A DNA stretch of 64,000 nt from Oceanospirillaceae bacterium (GTDB lineage: Bacteria; Pseudomonadota; Gammaproteobacteria; Pseudomonadales; Balneatricaceae). The position numbers were made by a program, and so were the translations under genes. Shown in pieces: positions 26,439 to 36,486 of this stretch. The notes beneath the pieces were generated by a model. The model was not told the DNA's origin and did no database searches. It saw nothing but the letters and a program-made list of their open reading frames with translations. Position 1 is the first letter of the stretch. Every line of letters begins with the position of its first letter. The stretch is from assembly GCA_013215505.1 (NCBI GenBank), contig JABSQZ010000022.1:56985-120984 (forward strand). The letters run 5' to 3'.

Positions 26439-29306
26439 ATGCTTCGCAAACTTGGTTTAAGTATTGCCATAGCTAGTGCATTGTTAGTGAGTAAAGTTAA
26501 TGCATTAGGCTTAGGTGAAATTAGGGTTAAATCGGCCCTCAATGAGCCGCTTCATGCAGAAATTCAGCTGTTTCAAGTTAAGAATCTCAGTCCGTTACAA
26601 ATTAAATCCAGAATGGCGGATTTGAATGATTTTGCCCTCTCTGGGTTGGCGACACAGCGCGCCTTATCTGATGTTCGATTCCAGGTTAGAGTGCGTCCCA
26701 ACGGTACCGGAAGAATTATATTAACCTCTAAGTTGCCGGTTACTGAGCCATTTATGAATTTCTTGGTGGAAGTGAACTGGCCCAGTGGTCGTTTAATTCG
26801 CGAGTATACGCTGCTGTTAGATCCGCCGTCCTATAGAGCCCAGCAAAACAAAAGAAATTTCAACGCTGATGATAGTTCGGCAAAAGTTAAAACTGTCGCG
26901 CGCAAGCCTGTGCGCAAAGCATCGGTTAAAAAAGTCCCGGCCAACCTCAAACTGACAAAAGGTCAGTACTATATTCGCTCGAAAGATACCCTCTGGGATA
27001 TAGCGGTGGCCAATAGACCGAATAAACGTGTCACTTCGCAGCAGATGATGGTGTTGATCCAACGCAAAAATCCTCAGGCATTTCCCAATGCCAATATCAA
27101 TGTGATGACCGCTAATGTGGTGATAGATTTACCCACACAGGCGGAAATTGATGCGTTTGGTGCTAAAGAGGCCAACGCCGAAGTTCAGCGACAAACCAAA
27201 TTGTGGAAGAGTGGTAATCTGCCCAAAGTAGTAGTGCAGAAGCCCAAGCCTGCTACAGCTAGTGAAAAAACTGCTGAGGCGCTGGCAAAAGCCGAGAGTG
27301 ACGCAGCGACTGCTAAAACGCAACAGGCTGCTGCTGATGAGGCCGCAGCACAGAGTGAGAAAGCTACTGCAACTAAGCAGGCAGTAAAGCCAGAGGCTGC
27401 GATGGCGGAAGGTAAGTCTACTGCAGATGGAAAACCGGTGACGGGCGAAAAAGGGATGCTCAATGTGCTGAGCGCCGAAGAGGAAGCCGCACGCAAAGAG
27501 CTACAAACTAAAGCTGAAGCACTGGCGTTGGCTGCGGGTAAAGATTCGGAAAAAATCGAAAAGTTACTAAAGAATAATGCTGAGCTCGACGTTAAATTGG
27601 CCCTCTCTCAAGAATCTATAGATCGTCTTGAACGTGATAACGCGGATCTAAATAGTAAGCTGGATACAATTGCCAAGCAGCTGGAAGATATCAATAGACT
27701 GATTATGCTTAAAGATGAGCAGTTGGCGGTCTTGCAGGATGAGCAGCAGCTGGCAAACCAACAGCAGAACATGAAAGATCAGCAGCAAAGTGAGCAGAGC
27801 TGGTTGGATAAAATACTGGCTGATCCTTTGGCTGCAGCGGCGGCTGCCGGTGGCTGGCTACTGTCGATACTTATCGGTTTGCTGTTGTTGCTGAGACGCA
27901 GGCGCAAAGATGAGCCTGTGGATGAAGAGAAATCTGAGCCCTCAATCAGCCTGCCCGATGAAGTAATAGATGATCAATTGCAGGAACTGGATGAGGTTGA
28001 AGACCCCGCTGGTTTCGATGATGGTGCGGATTTGGATGACTTAATCGTCACCGGTGAAGTTGATGACCTCGACTTAGATCTTGATTTAGATATGGATATG
28101 GATCTGGATGAGTCCCTTGAAGGTACAGTGGTGCCAGGGATTGATGAGCTGGAGGGGATTGATGAGGATGATTTGGCCGCAGAGCTTGAAGCACAACTAA
28201 ATACCAGTATCGATGATGACGATGATGACCTGGAAATGTTGGAGGGAATTGACAGCCTTGAGTTTGACTTAGGTGAAAGTGATATCCCGGAATCCGAGTT
28301 GGACGAAATCACAGACTCTCAAGAGCAAGCTCTGGCAGAGTTGGCGGCGTCGATAGAGGATGATCAAGCTGAAGACGCTGGAGATGAGCTGCCTGAATCG
28401 CTGGACCTGGAGTCTTCTGGAATGCCGGAGATTGATCAAGAACCTATCGATTCTTTCAAAAAAGGCGATGAACTGGAGATCGAAGTCTCTGACGAGCAAG
28501 AGTTACCTGACGAGGTTGTCGATGATACGACCGTCGAGGAATTAGAGGTCGATATAAGTGAAATATCCGATACCGTGACATCTCTGGACGAGTTGGAAGC
28601 CTTAGAGGGATTAAATCTCGAAATTGATGAGGATGCATTGACTGAAGAGGAGTTAACTCTGGAGCTTGATCTCCCAGAGCCAGAAGCTGTCGATGAGCGG
28701 GTAGATGAAATCAGTTTAGAGGATGAGTTGTTAGCTGCCGCCGCGGAAGGAGACGCTGAAGAACCTGAAGATGCAAAACTCGACGCTAGCAGTGAGGGCG
28801 CAGTCAATAGTGAAACTGAAGATTTGGCCGCTGCTGATGCTTCTGTGCAGCTGGAGGATGAAGCGCAGGAGTTGTCTCTGGACAGCGCCGTTACTGATAT
28901 CGAGGAAGAGGAACAGCAAATTCCAATGGATGATGCCCTTGGTGATGTGTTGGAAGTGTCAGCTGCGGACGATCAGGGCAATGAGTTAGAACTGGATGTT
29001 GACGAGCCTAAAGCAGAAGTGGACGCTGAAGCATTGGAAGAGCAGTTGGATGAGTTGTTAAACAGTACTGACGATGAGATCGCGTTAGACTCAATAGAAC
29101 CTGAGTTTGATACCGACAATGAAGAGGATATTGATCTGTTGTTGGGTGAGGATGGAGTGCAGATGAAGCTGGATTTGGCTCGTGCTTATATCGAAATGGG
29201 GGATGCTGACGGTGCTCGGGAAATCATTGCTGAAGTAAAACAAGACGGTGATCAGACTCAGCAGCAGGAAGCGGAGAAATTGCTGAAAAGTATTGAATCG
29301 GAGTAA
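26439..29306 (+). CDS. fimV: FimV, polar pilus/motility assembly protein
   Basis: A 955-residue inner-membrane protein that organises the cell pole and type IV pilus or type II secretion machinery. Order: signal peptide (1-~22), a conserved periplasmic FimV domain beginning LGLGEIRVKSALNEPLHAEI, a LysM peptidoglycan-binding motif (YYIRSKDTLWDIAVANRP, ~182-200), an Ala/Lys/Glu-rich linker and coiled coil (~320-450), one membrane segment (WLLSILIGLLLLL, ~475) followed by RRRRK, a long Asp/Glu-rich cytoplasmic region (~500-900), and a C-terminal TPR-like FimV domain (KLDLARAYIEMGDADGAREI). FimV links to cAMP and c-di-GMP control of pili, fitting the PilZ and GGDEF/EAL genes in the window. Serine-rich frames opposite the acidic region are shadows. 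Confidence 0.95.
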   Translation: MLRKLGLSIAIASALLVSKVNALGLGEIRVKSALNEPLHAEIQLFQVKNLSPLQIKSRMADLNDFALSGLATQRALSDVRFQVRVRPNGTGRIILTSKLPVTEPFMNFLVEVNWPSGRLIREYTLLLDPPSYRAQQNKRNFNADDSSAKVKTVARKPVRKASVKKVPANLKLTKGQYYIRSKDTLWDIAVANRPNKRVTSQQMMVLIQRKNPQAFPNANINVMTANVVIDLPTQAEIDAFGAKEANAEVQRQTKLWKSGNLPKVVVQKPKPATASEKTAEALAKAESDAATAKTQQAAADEAAAQSEKATATKQAVKPEAAMAEGKSTADGKPVTGEKGMLNVLSAEEEAARKELQTKAEALALAAGKDSEKIEKLLKNNAELDVKLALSQESIDRLERDNADLNSKLDTIAKQLEDINRLIMLKDEQLAVLQDEQQLANQQQNMKDQQQSEQSWLDKILADPLAAAAAAGGWLLSILIGLLLLLRRRRKDEPVDEEKSEPSISLPDEVIDDQLQELDEVEDPAGFDDGADLDDLIVTGEVDDLDLDLDLDMDMDLDESLEGTVVPGIDELEGIDEDDLAAELEAQLNTSIDDDDDDLEMLEGIDSLEFDLGESDIPESELDEITDSQEQALAELAASIEDDQAEDAGDELPESLDLESSGMPEIDQEPIDSFKKGDELEIEVSDEQELPDEVVDDTTVEELEVDISEISDTVTSLDELEALEGLNLEIDEDALTEEELTLELDLPEPEAVDERVDEISLEDELLAAAAEGDAEEPEDAKLDASSEGAVNSETEDLAAADASVQLEDEAQELSLDSAVTDIEEEEQQIPMDDALGDVLEVSAADDQGNELELDVDEPKAEVDAEALEEQLDELLNSTDDEIALDSIEPEFDTDNEEDIDLLLGEDGVQMKLDLARAYIEMGDADGAREIIAEVKQDGDQTQQQEAEKLLKSIESE

Positions 29307-29389
29307 CCGGATTTTTGCCGGTAAACAAGTAACAGGCTGTGCTGTGTAAACGGGACGGCTATAAAGTATTATAAGAGGAGTAAGGTTGT

Positions 29390-30238
29390 TTGCCTGATAC
29401 AAAACAATCTAAAGACCAAGAGGCGACGCAAGTCGCCTCTTGTCGTTTAGCGCTGTGCATCGAATATGCAGGTGAGAATTACAAGGGGTGGCAGAAGCAA
29501 AAATTTGATGCGCTGCCAACCGTTCAAGAGCGGGTTGAAAAGGCCCTCTCCAAAGTAGCAAATCACCCGGTCACTGTTATTTGTGCAGGACGCACTGATA
29601 CAGGGGTTAATGGCACTTATCAAATTATTCACTTTGATTCAGTAGCTGAGCGGGACCTGCGGGCCTGGGTGTTGGGAACCAATAGTAATTTACCTCAAGA
29701 TATATCGGTACAGTGGGCGAAAGCTGTAGATGATAGTTTTCATGCCAGGTTCTCTGCTATCAGCCGGCGCTATCGCTATATCATTTACCCTAATCCGGTG
29801 ATGCCGGGAATCCTACCCAAAGGCGTTACTTGGACCCACAAATCATTGGATCTTGAGGCGATGCAGCGGGCGGCGCAGTACTTAATCGGCGAACATGATT
29901 TTAGTTCCTATCGGGCCGTTGCCTGTCAGGCCAAAAGCGCTGTGCGGACAATTTCTGATATCAGCTTGTACCGCAGTGGTGAGTTACTGGTGATCGATGT
30001 GCAAGCGAATGCCTTTTTACACCATATGATCCGTAATATTGCCGGGGTGTTGATGAAAATTGGTGCCGCAGAGGCTGCGCCAGAATGGGCTCAGCAAGTC
30101 CTGTTAGCGAGGGACAGACGCAAGGGCGGGGTGACAGCACCGCCACATGGGTTGTATTTTGTAGACGTTAAATACCCGCAGAAATATCAGTTACCGGCAT
30201 CAAAATTGGGGCCCTATTTTATCACAGGCAGAGACTGA
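29390..30238 (+). CDS. truA: tRNA pseudouridine(38-40) synthase TruA
   Basis: Converts uridines 38-40 in the tRNA anticodon arm to pseudouridine. The 282-residue protein has the catalytic Asp70 in AGRTDTGVNGTYQ, plus FHARFSAISRRYRY and FLHHMIRNIAGVLM. The start is TTG at 29390, ten bases after GAGGAG; no ATG upstream is in frame. It lies 83 bp after fimV, the conserved fimV-truA-trpF-accD order of Pseudomonas and relatives. Confidence 0.95.
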   Translation: MPDTKQSKDQEATQVASCRLALCIEYAGENYKGWQKQKFDALPTVQERVEKALSKVANHPVTVICAGRTDTGVNGTYQIIHFDSVAERDLRAWVLGTNSNLPQDISVQWAKAVDDSFHARFSAISRRYRYIIYPNPVMPGILPKGVTWTHKSLDLEAMQRAAQYLIGEHDFSSYRAVACQAKSAVRTISDISLYRSGELLVIDVQANAFLHHMIRNIAGVLMKIGAAEAAPEWAQQVLLARDRRKGGVTAPPHGLYFVDVKYPQKYQLPASKLGPYFITGRD

Positions 30239-30371
30239 AATTGCTGTTCCATCGCCACTTTCAGCGCTGCTGGAGTTGAATCCGAAAAAGCACTGAAAAT
30301 TATAGTCCCTAAGAGGGATTGCTGGTAGAATCCGGCTCTGTAAATATTTGATAAAAGTGGCTCTGGAATTC

Positions 30372-30998
30372 ATGATATCACGTGTAAAAATTTGCGGAAT
30401 AACGCGTCTACAGGATGCGCAAGAGGCGATAGCCGCCGGTGCTAGCGCTTTAGGTTTTGTTTTTTATGCGCCTAGTCCCCGCTATATCGATCCTGAAAGT
30501 GCAGCTTGCATAATAGCTGCGCTGCCTCCGTTTATCACTACTACTGCACTGTTTGTAGATGAAGATCCCGAACTAGTTGCAAGTATCGTCGCTCAGACCC
30601 AAGTTGATCTGCTACAGTTTCACGGCGCAGAGGATCAAAATTACTGTTGCCAGTTTGGCGTACCTTTTATAAAAGCACTGCGAGTGCAAGAGGGTATGGA
30701 TATTGCGGCAGCAGTCGCCAACTATCCATCCGCCAGAGCTGTGTTGCTGGACACTTATGTCAAAGGTGTCCCAGGTGGCACTGGTGCGGCCTTTAACTGG
30801 CAGTTGATTCCCGAGCAGATGCGTTCACAAATTATTTTGGCAGGGGGCTTAGATGTCGCTAATGTTGCTGCGGCTATCCAGGTAGTGCGTCCTTTTGCGG
30901 TGGATGTCAGTGGGGGGTTAGAGGCACAAAAAGGCATCAAGTGCGTGGACAAAATCAACGCTTTTATGGCTGAGGTCAACAGAGCAAACCACGCATAA
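30372..30998 (+). CDS. trpF: Phosphoribosylanthranilate isomerase TrpF
   Basis: Tryptophan biosynthesis: isomerises N-(5-phosphoribosyl)anthranilate. The 208-residue TIM barrel has the active-site Cys in VKICGITR, catalytic Asp in LFVDEDPE, and phosphate-binding ILAGGLDVANV and DVSGGLEAQKG. The ATG at 30372 gives the canonical ISRVKICGITR start; a TTG at 30348 extends it without support. trpB and trpA do not follow in this window, as in Pseudomonas-like genomes where trpF sits apart beside truA and accD. Confidence 0.95.
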   Translation: MISRVKICGITRLQDAQEAIAAGASALGFVFYAPSPRYIDPESAACIIAALPPFITTTALFVDEDPELVASIVAQTQVDLLQFHGAEDQNYCCQFGVPFIKALRVQEGMDIAAAVANYPSARAVLLDTYVKGVPGGTGAAFNWQLIPEQMRSQIILAGGLDVANVAAAIQVVRPFAVDVSGGLEAQKGIKCVDKINAFMAEVNRANHA

Positions 30999-31328
30999 TT
31001 TGCTCGATGAGAATATTAGGTACAAGAGTAATGCTCAATACAGCTTTCATGCTGCACTAGATTGCAGCAATTAAAGTGCTGAAAAGCTTGCAGATGCGAA
31101 TAAGATTAATCAGCGGATAAGTGTTATCTTAGGCGCAATGTGTCAATCGATAGCCGCTAAAGAACTTTTTTAAGCATTTTATACAAAGAATTTTTAAGCA
31201 TTTTCCCGATAACAGCTAGCGGGGGAATGAAAATTTATTAGAGCCTGCTGTTGTCGGCGACGACAATGGTCGGCTTTCAAGATTGTACCCATCTCTGCAG
31301 AGGTGGCATAGGAAACGGATTAAATATA
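30999..31328. other. Intergenic region before accD with 14-bp direct repeat
   Basis: 330 bp between trpF and the chosen accD start. TTTTTAAGCATTTT occurs twice, at about 31167-31180 and 31191-31204, a 25-bp period in an AT-rich stretch that may hold the accD promoter. No gene was seen; an upstream in-frame TTG at 31251 would extend AccD without conserved sequence. Confidence 0.45.
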
Positions 31329-32306
31329 ATGAGTAATTGGTTTGATAAAATAGTCCCGTCTTTGGTTCGCTCAACGGCTAAGCGCGCATCAGTTCCGGAG
31401 GGGTTGTGGAAAAAATGCCCTAAGTGTGAGGCAGTTCTGTATCTTCCAGATTTAGAGAAAAATTTGAGTGTCTGTACTAAATGTGATCACCACATGCGTT
31501 TGCCCGCCCGAGCCAGACTGGAAAAGTTTTTTGATGCTGGCACTTTTACTGAAATAGCCGCGGATCTAGAGCCGGTTGACAGACTGAAATTTAAAGACAC
31601 CAAAAAATATAAGGACCGTATCACGGCGGCGCAAAAAGCCACCGGTGAGAAAGATGCCTTAATCGCCATGCGCGGAGAAATGAAAGGTATGCCAATAGTG
31701 GCAGTGGCCTTTGACTTTCGTTTTATGGGTGGATCGATGGGGGCTGTAGTGGGTGAGAAATTTGTTCAAGCCGCTAATATTTGCCTGAAAGAGAATCTGC
31801 CGTTAATTTGCTTCTCAGCCTCTGGTGGTGCCAGAATGCAAGAGGCATTGATTTCTTTGTTCCAGATGGCCAAGACTTCGGCGGTATTAGAGAGAATGCG
31901 CTTGCTGGGCATTCCCTATATATCAGTGCTCACTGATCCAGTCTACGGTGGTGTGTCTGCAAGTTTGTCCATGTTGGGTGATCTCAATGTCGCTGAGCCT
32001 AATGCACTTATCGGATTTGCCGGACCTCGAGTCATTGAGCAAACGGTCAGAGAAAAGTTACCAGAGGGGTTTCAGCGCGCTGAATTCCTGTTGGAGCATG
32101 GCCAAGTTGATATGATTATTTCGCGCTTAGAATTGCGTGATCGGCTGCATAATTTATTATCGTTGATGGTGGAGCAATTTAAACTCGCTGAAGTTGTGGC
32201 TGAGCCCGTAGATGCCGCCGAACTAAAAGCTGATGCAAGTGCCGTGACAATAGACAATGAAACGCAAACAGCTGCGGATCTGAGTAGTACTGAAAAAACA
32301 GTTTAA
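31329..32306 (+). CDS. accD: Acetyl-CoA carboxylase carboxyltransferase subunit beta
   Basis: With AccA forms the carboxyltransferase that makes malonyl-CoA, the first committed step of fatty-acid synthesis. The 325-residue protein has the N-terminal zinc finger ([20 protein letters not shown] then TKC) and the crotonase-fold core with [26 protein letters not shown] and [16 protein letters not shown] 31329 yields the standard [11 protein letters not shown] start. The C-terminal ~30 residues past the family core are Ala/Asp/Thr-rich and variable. It precedes folC by 52 bp. Confidence 0.97.
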   Translation: MSNWFDKIVPSLVRSTAKRASVPEGLWKKCPKCEAVLYLPDLEKNLSVCTKCDHHMRLPARARLEKFFDAGTFTEIAADLEPVDRLKFKDTKKYKDRITAAQKATGEKDALIAMRGEMKGMPIVAVAFDFRFMGGSMGAVVGEKFVQAANICLKENLPLICFSASGGARMQEALISLFQMAKTSAVLERMRLLGIPYISVLTDPVYGGVSASLSMLGDLNVAEPNALIGFAGPRVIEQTVREKLPEGFQRAEFLLEHGQVDMIISRLELRDRLHNLLSLMVEQFKLAEVVAEPVDAAELKADASAVTIDNETQTAADLSSTEKTV

Positions 32307-32358
32307 TATTTAACAACAGTCGCTGCATCCTGGCGGCTGTATTATAGATGACGAATGA

Positions 32359-33657
32359 ATGAACCGCACTGAGTACAATTTAGCCCAGTGGCTAGAGTGG
32401 ATGGAAAGTAATCATCCAACCGAGATTGATTTGGGCCTGGCGAGAGTCGGTCAGGTCTACCGGCAAATGGGTGTGGATTTATCAGCCACAAAAATTATCA
32501 GCATTGCCGGCACCAATGGCAAAGGTTCAACCACAGCACTGTTGGAATCTATCTATCTGGCCGCAGAGTACAGCACTCTGGCCTACACTTCTCCACACAT
32601 GTTGCACTATAACGAGAGAGTTCGTCTGGATGGAATAGACGTTGATGACGCGTTACTGATCGCTGCTTTTAATGCTATAGATGTTGCGATGGGGGTGGCC
32701 GATTCGAGGATTTCACTCAGCTATTTTGAAATAAGCACACTGGCTGCTATTTATCTGGTCGGCGAGGTCAAGCCTGATATCGCGCTGCTGGAAGTAGGTT
32801 TAGGTGGGGCGCTAGACGCCGTTAACATAGTGGATGCCGATCTGGCTATTATCACTACCTTATCTATAGATCACGTCGATTGGCTGGGTGATGATATTGA
32901 ACAAATTGGCCGTGAAAAAGCCGGTATTGGCAGGGCTAATAGGCCTTTAGTGTGCGGCGAGTTACAGCCGCCGAAGAGCATTGCGCTGATCTGTGCTGAG
33001 AATGATTTTAATCTCTTCCAAGCGATCACTGATTTTTCTTACGTTGTTGATACTGCAGCAGGGCAGTGGGATTGGTGCGGAGTTGATCTGTCGGGCCAGC
33101 CGTTGAACTTTACTCAACTGGGGTTACCTGAGCTGCCGGTGCAAAATGCCAGCACTGCACTGCAGGCGATCAGTTTATTGGGTGTTTCCTGCTCTCAAGT
33201 GCAAATTCAGCGCGGATTAATGGCTGCAAAAGCCGCTGGGCGCCAGCAGTTAATTGATTACTGCGGTGCCAGTGTGCTATTGGATGTCGCACATAATCCA
33301 CAGTCTGCCCAATATTTAGCAGCATCTCTAAAGGCGCAAAACCTGAGCAAAAAAGTACAGTTAGTGTTAGGAGTTCTGGCAGATAAAGATTGTCAGGAGC
33401 TGGCGCTGGCGCTTGCTCCATTGGTGGCCCAGTGGCATTTTGTCAGTTTAGATGTTTCCCGTGGCCAAAGCGCTGAGCAGTTGCGACAGAAGGTGCTTGA
33501 GCAAGATGTTGGTGAGCAGCCCTCTGCTTGTTATGATGGTGTTGAGCAAGCTTTAACGGCTGCCATAGCGGCAGCTAAAGCAGATCATCAAGTCGTAGTG
33601 GCGGGATCGTTTGTGACTGTGGCAGCAGTATTGCAGTTGCTCGAAGAGGATGGATAG
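32359..33657 (+). CDS. folC: Bifunctional folylpolyglutamate/dihydrofolate synthase FolC
   Basis: Adds glutamate to dihydropteroate and folates. The 432-residue Mur-ligase fold protein shows P-loop IAGTNGKGSTTALLES (~48-63), TSPHMLHYNERVRL, LEVGLGGALDAVN, TTLSIDHVDWLG and DVAHNPQSAQYL. Genomic neighbours accD, dedD and cvpA match the folC operon order of E. coli and Pseudomonas. Confidence 0.96.
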   Translation: MNRTEYNLAQWLEWMESNHPTEIDLGLARVGQVYRQMGVDLSATKIISIAGTNGKGSTTALLESIYLAAEYSTLAYTSPHMLHYNERVRLDGIDVDDALLIAAFNAIDVAMGVADSRISLSYFEISTLAAIYLVGEVKPDIALLEVGLGGALDAVNIVDADLAIITTLSIDHVDWLGDDIEQIGREKAGIGRANRPLVCGELQPPKSIALICAENDFNLFQAITDFSYVVDTAAGQWDWCGVDLSGQPLNFTQLGLPELPVQNASTALQAISLLGVSCSQVQIQRGLMAAKAAGRQQLIDYCGASVLLDVAHNPQSAQYLAASLKAQNLSKKVQLVLGVLADKDCQELALALAPLVAQWHFVSLDVSRGQSAEQLRQKVLEQDVGEQPSACYDGVEQALTAAIAAAKADHQVVVAGSFVTVAAVLQLLEEDG

Positions 33658-33738
33658 ATTATTTTTCCGGTTAAGCTGCAATCATTCTATGATCAGCAAC
33701 TACTGAGTTGGTGTTGTTAATGTTGAGGAAATAATTAG

Positions 33739-34239
33739 ATGGAATTGGCCGTAAAAAAGCAGTTGATTGGAGCTTTGGCGCTGATATTTATCGTGATGGT
33801 GTTCTTTCCGCTATTTTTTAGCGGCGATGGTTATCACGAGAGGCATCTTAGCTCAATCATTCCCGATCAGCCTGTCACTGAAACATTTCAAAATATCGAG
33901 CCGCTGTTAAAACCACTCGCTGATACCAAAGCGCTGGCTGCGCCCTCGCCCAGCGGTATAACAACTGCGGATCAAGGGGCTGCAACTGTGCTAGATCAGC
34001 AGGGCGTTCCGGTCGCCTGGACGTTGCAGTTGGCCAGTTTTAAAGATTCCGCCAATGCCCGGGCACTGCGTAAACAGTTGCTGAAAGCCGGGCACAAAGT
34101 TTACAGTCGTAAAACCGGTTCTCTGGTTAAAGTGTATGTCGGTCCTGAGATGAACAAGCAGCGGCTGCAGGCATTGAAAAAAGGTTTAAAAGATGACTTT
34201 GGTCTGGATGGGTTGTTGGTAAGGTTTACCACTCAATAA
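33739..34239 (+). CDS. dedD: DedD-like SPOR-domain cell-division protein
   Basis: A 166-residue bitopic inner-membrane protein. One N-terminal membrane segment (LIGALALIFIVMVFFPLFF, ~9-27) precedes a short periplasmic linker and a C-terminal SPOR domain (~95-166: WTLQLASFKDSANARALRKQ, then VYVGPEMNKQRLQAL). SPOR domains bind denuded septal glycan and target proteins to the division site. The position between folC and cvpA is that of dedD. Confidence 0.93.
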   Translation: MELAVKKQLIGALALIFIVMVFFPLFFSGDGYHERHLSSIIPDQPVTETFQNIEPLLKPLADTKALAAPSPSGITTADQGAATVLDQQGVPVAWTLQLASFKDSANARALRKQLLKAGHKVYSRKTGSLVKVYVGPEMNKQRLQALKKGLKDDFGLDGLLVRFTTQ

Positions 34240-34260
34240 TTGTTAGGGGTTACAATTTTA

Positions 34261-34764
34261 ATGAATTGGACTGACTTAGTCATTCTTGGAATTATGTTGA
34301 TATCAGCGCTTTTTAGTTTAAAGCGTGGCTTTGTCAAAGAGGCGTTGTCGCTGATTACTTGGGTTTCGGCCTTTGTGGTGGCGCGGCTGTTTTCCGGTGC
34401 ACTGGATTTGGTGTTAGAAAGCTATATTGAAACTCCTTCAATACGTATCGCCACAGCCTTCGCCGGGCTGTTTGTATTGATGTTAATCGCCGGTGCCATA
34501 GTGTCAAATTTAGTGGCAATGCTGGTGAGTGCCACAGGTCTCAGTGCAACTGACCGGGTACTGGGTATGGGTTTTGGAGTAGCTCGCGGAGCGTTAGTTG
34601 TTGTGGTACTGGTCGCATTGGCAGCGCAGACCCCGGCAGTAGAAGATTCATGGTGGTCGCAATCGCAGCTAATACCGCATTTTGTATTGATGGAAAACTG
34701 GACCAGGGACATCGCTGCCGATATAGGTCAGGTTATCTGGCAAGTAGGTGGAGTGGGCTCGTAA
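34261..34764 (+). CDS. cvpA: CvpA family membrane protein
   Basis: A 167-residue protein with four membrane segments and the CvpA motifs NWTDLVILGIMLISALFSLK (start) and RGFVKEALSLITWV. In E. coli it is needed for colicin V production and bile tolerance; its molecular role is unsettled. The ATG at 34261 follows TTAGGGG and is preferred over the TTG at 34240 directly after the dedD stop. It precedes purF, as in E. coli. Confidence 0.94.
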   Translation: MNWTDLVILGIMLISALFSLKRGFVKEALSLITWVSAFVVARLFSGALDLVLESYIETPSIRIATAFAGLFVLMLIAGAIVSNLVAMLVSATGLSATDRVLGMGFGVARGALVVVVLVALAAQTPAVEDSWWSQSQLIPHFVLMENWTRDIAADIGQVIWQVGGVGS

Positions 34765-34878
34765 GACAAACTTATCCTCAGCCTGCTGGTTGAGCAATCG
34801 TTGCTACAGAAATTCTTGTCATTGTCAGTTGTAAAAAATTTAATAGATAAATTTCAAAAAACCCTCGAGGTGCTACAA

Positions 34879-36399
34879 ATGTGCGGAATAGTTGGCTTGG
34901 TTTCCAAGTCATTAGTTAATCAGACAATCTTTGATGCGTTGACCGTGTTGCAACACCGCGGCCAGGATGCTGCTGGCATGGTTACCTGTGAAGGTAATCA
35001 GTTCTTTTTACGTAAAGACAATGGTTTAGTGAATGAGGTTTTCCGCACTAGGCACATGAAAAAATTATTGGGGAATATTGGTATCGGCCATGTCCGCTAT
35101 CCGACGGCGGGCAGTTCATCAGCCGCTGAAGCACAGCCCTTTTATGTCAACGCACCCTATGGAATCGCCCTGGCGCACAACGGTAACTTGACCAATACTG
35201 ATGAGTTGGCGCAGGAAATGCGTAGGGTTGATTTGCGCCATATTAATACCACTTCGGACTCAGAAATTTTAGTCAACATTCTGGCGCATGAGTTGCAGAA
35301 CTTAGGCAAGCTGGTGCCGACTCCGGTCGATATATTTACTGCAGTGGCGAAGGTACATAAGCGGATTCGAGGTGGCTACGCCGTTGTCGCTGTGATTACT
35401 GGTTTTGGCGTGTTGGCGTTTAGAGATGCATACGGTGTCAGGCCTTTGGTTTATGGCTTGCGTCAGACTGATAATGGCCAGGAGGCGATGGTTGCTTCAG
35501 AGAGTGTCGCCTTAGATATTGCCGGTTTTAAACTGGAACGCGATGTGGCTCCGGGCGAGGCTATTTTTATCGATCTAGAAGGTAATGTTCACTCCCAGCA
35601 GTGTGCAGAAAATGCTCAGCTGGCTCCCTGCTTGTTTGAACAAGTTTATTTTGCGCGTCCCGACTCGATTATCGATGGTGTTAACGTGCACAAAGCACGG
35701 ATGCGCATGGGCATAAAATTGGCGGAACGTGTTAAAGCGGAGCGTCCTGATCACGATATCGATGTGGTTATTCCGATTCCCGATACTAGTCGTACATCGG
35801 CGCTGGAAATGGCTGAGCAGCTGGGGGTGACCTTTCGTGAAGGTTTCATAAAAAACCGCTACATTGGTCGTACTTTTATTATGCCGGGCCAGGTCGAACG
35901 CAAAAAATCAGTGCGTCGTAAACTCAACCCTATTGAATCTGAATTCAGGGGTAAAGTGGTTATGTTGGTCGATGATTCAATAGTGCGCGGTACCACCTCT
36001 AAGCAGATAGTGCAGATGGTGCGCGAAGTGGGTGCTAAAAAAGTTTACTTTGCATCAGCGGCTCCACCGGTTAGATATCCCAATGTCTATGGTATAGACA
36101 TGCCTTCGCCGTCCGAATTTATCGCCCATAATCGCACTGAAGATGAAATTGGTCAGGCGATAGGTGTTGACTGGATGCTCTATCAGAAATTGGATGATTT
36201 AAAAGAAGCCGTTGCCGGTGATCAGCAATTTAGCAGTTTTGAAACTTCAGTATTTGATGGCAAATATGTGACTGGCGATATCAGTGAAGAGTATTTGCAG
36301 CGCATCGATGCTAAGCGTAATGATTCGACCAAGGAGGATGATGAAGAACTGGAGGCGGGAGAAAACGCACCCGCGGATCTGCATGACAAAATTCATTAA
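34879..36399 (+). CDS. purF: Amidophosphoribosyltransferase PurF
   Basis: First step of purine synthesis: moves the glutamine amide to PRPP. At 506 residues it matches E. coli PurF (505). The start is set by biology: ATG 34879 places Cys2 (MCGIVGLV) as the N-terminal nucleophile after Met removal, with GAGGTG upstream. A glutamine-amidotransferase domain ([26 protein letters not shown]) precedes the PRPP-binding motif [17 protein letters not shown] 26-residue upstream extension in the same frame would block the catalytic Cys and is rejected. Confidence 0.97.
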   Translation: MCGIVGLVSKSLVNQTIFDALTVLQHRGQDAAGMVTCEGNQFFLRKDNGLVNEVFRTRHMKKLLGNIGIGHVRYPTAGSSSAAEAQPFYVNAPYGIALAHNGNLTNTDELAQEMRRVDLRHINTTSDSEILVNILAHELQNLGKLVPTPVDIFTAVAKVHKRIRGGYAVVAVITGFGVLAFRDAYGVRPLVYGLRQTDNGQEAMVASESVALDIAGFKLERDVAPGEAIFIDLEGNVHSQQCAENAQLAPCLFEQVYFARPDSIIDGVNVHKARMRMGIKLAERVKAERPDHDIDVVIPIPDTSRTSALEMAEQLGVTFREGFIKNRYIGRTFIMPGQVERKKSVRRKLNPIESEFRGKVVMLVDDSIVRGTTSKQIVQMVREVGAKKVYFASAAPPVRYPNVYGIDMPSPSEFIAHNRTEDEIGQAIGVDWMLYQKLDDLKEAVAGDQQFSSFETSVFDGKYVTGDISEEYLQRIDAKRNDSTKEDDEELEAGENAPADLHDKIH

Positions 36400-36443
36400 T
36401 AATAGGGCTTGCAACAGGCTGTAAGCTTCTGTATTCAAATTAT

Positions 36444-36473
36444 AAAAGCGCTATCTTCAGGGATCGCGCTTTT
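36444..36473 (+). terminator. Probable terminator after purF
   Basis: AAAAGCGC and GCGCTTTT form a perfect 8-bp stem with a 14-base loop, 45 bp after the purF stop. Only four T residues follow before a C, and the dusC ATG is 13 bp further, so some read-through into dusC is likely. Confidence 0.6.
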
Positions 36474-36486
36474 TCAGGTTTTAGAA

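Noticed and set aside
27974..28807. Serine-rich minus-strand reading frames opposite fimV
   Set aside because: They are the complement of the Asp/Glu-rich FimV region, which yields Ser-rich open frames by codon composition.
34801..34878. N-terminal extension of PurF
   Set aside because: It would bury the catalytic Cys that must follow the initiator Met, and a good ribosome site precedes 34879.
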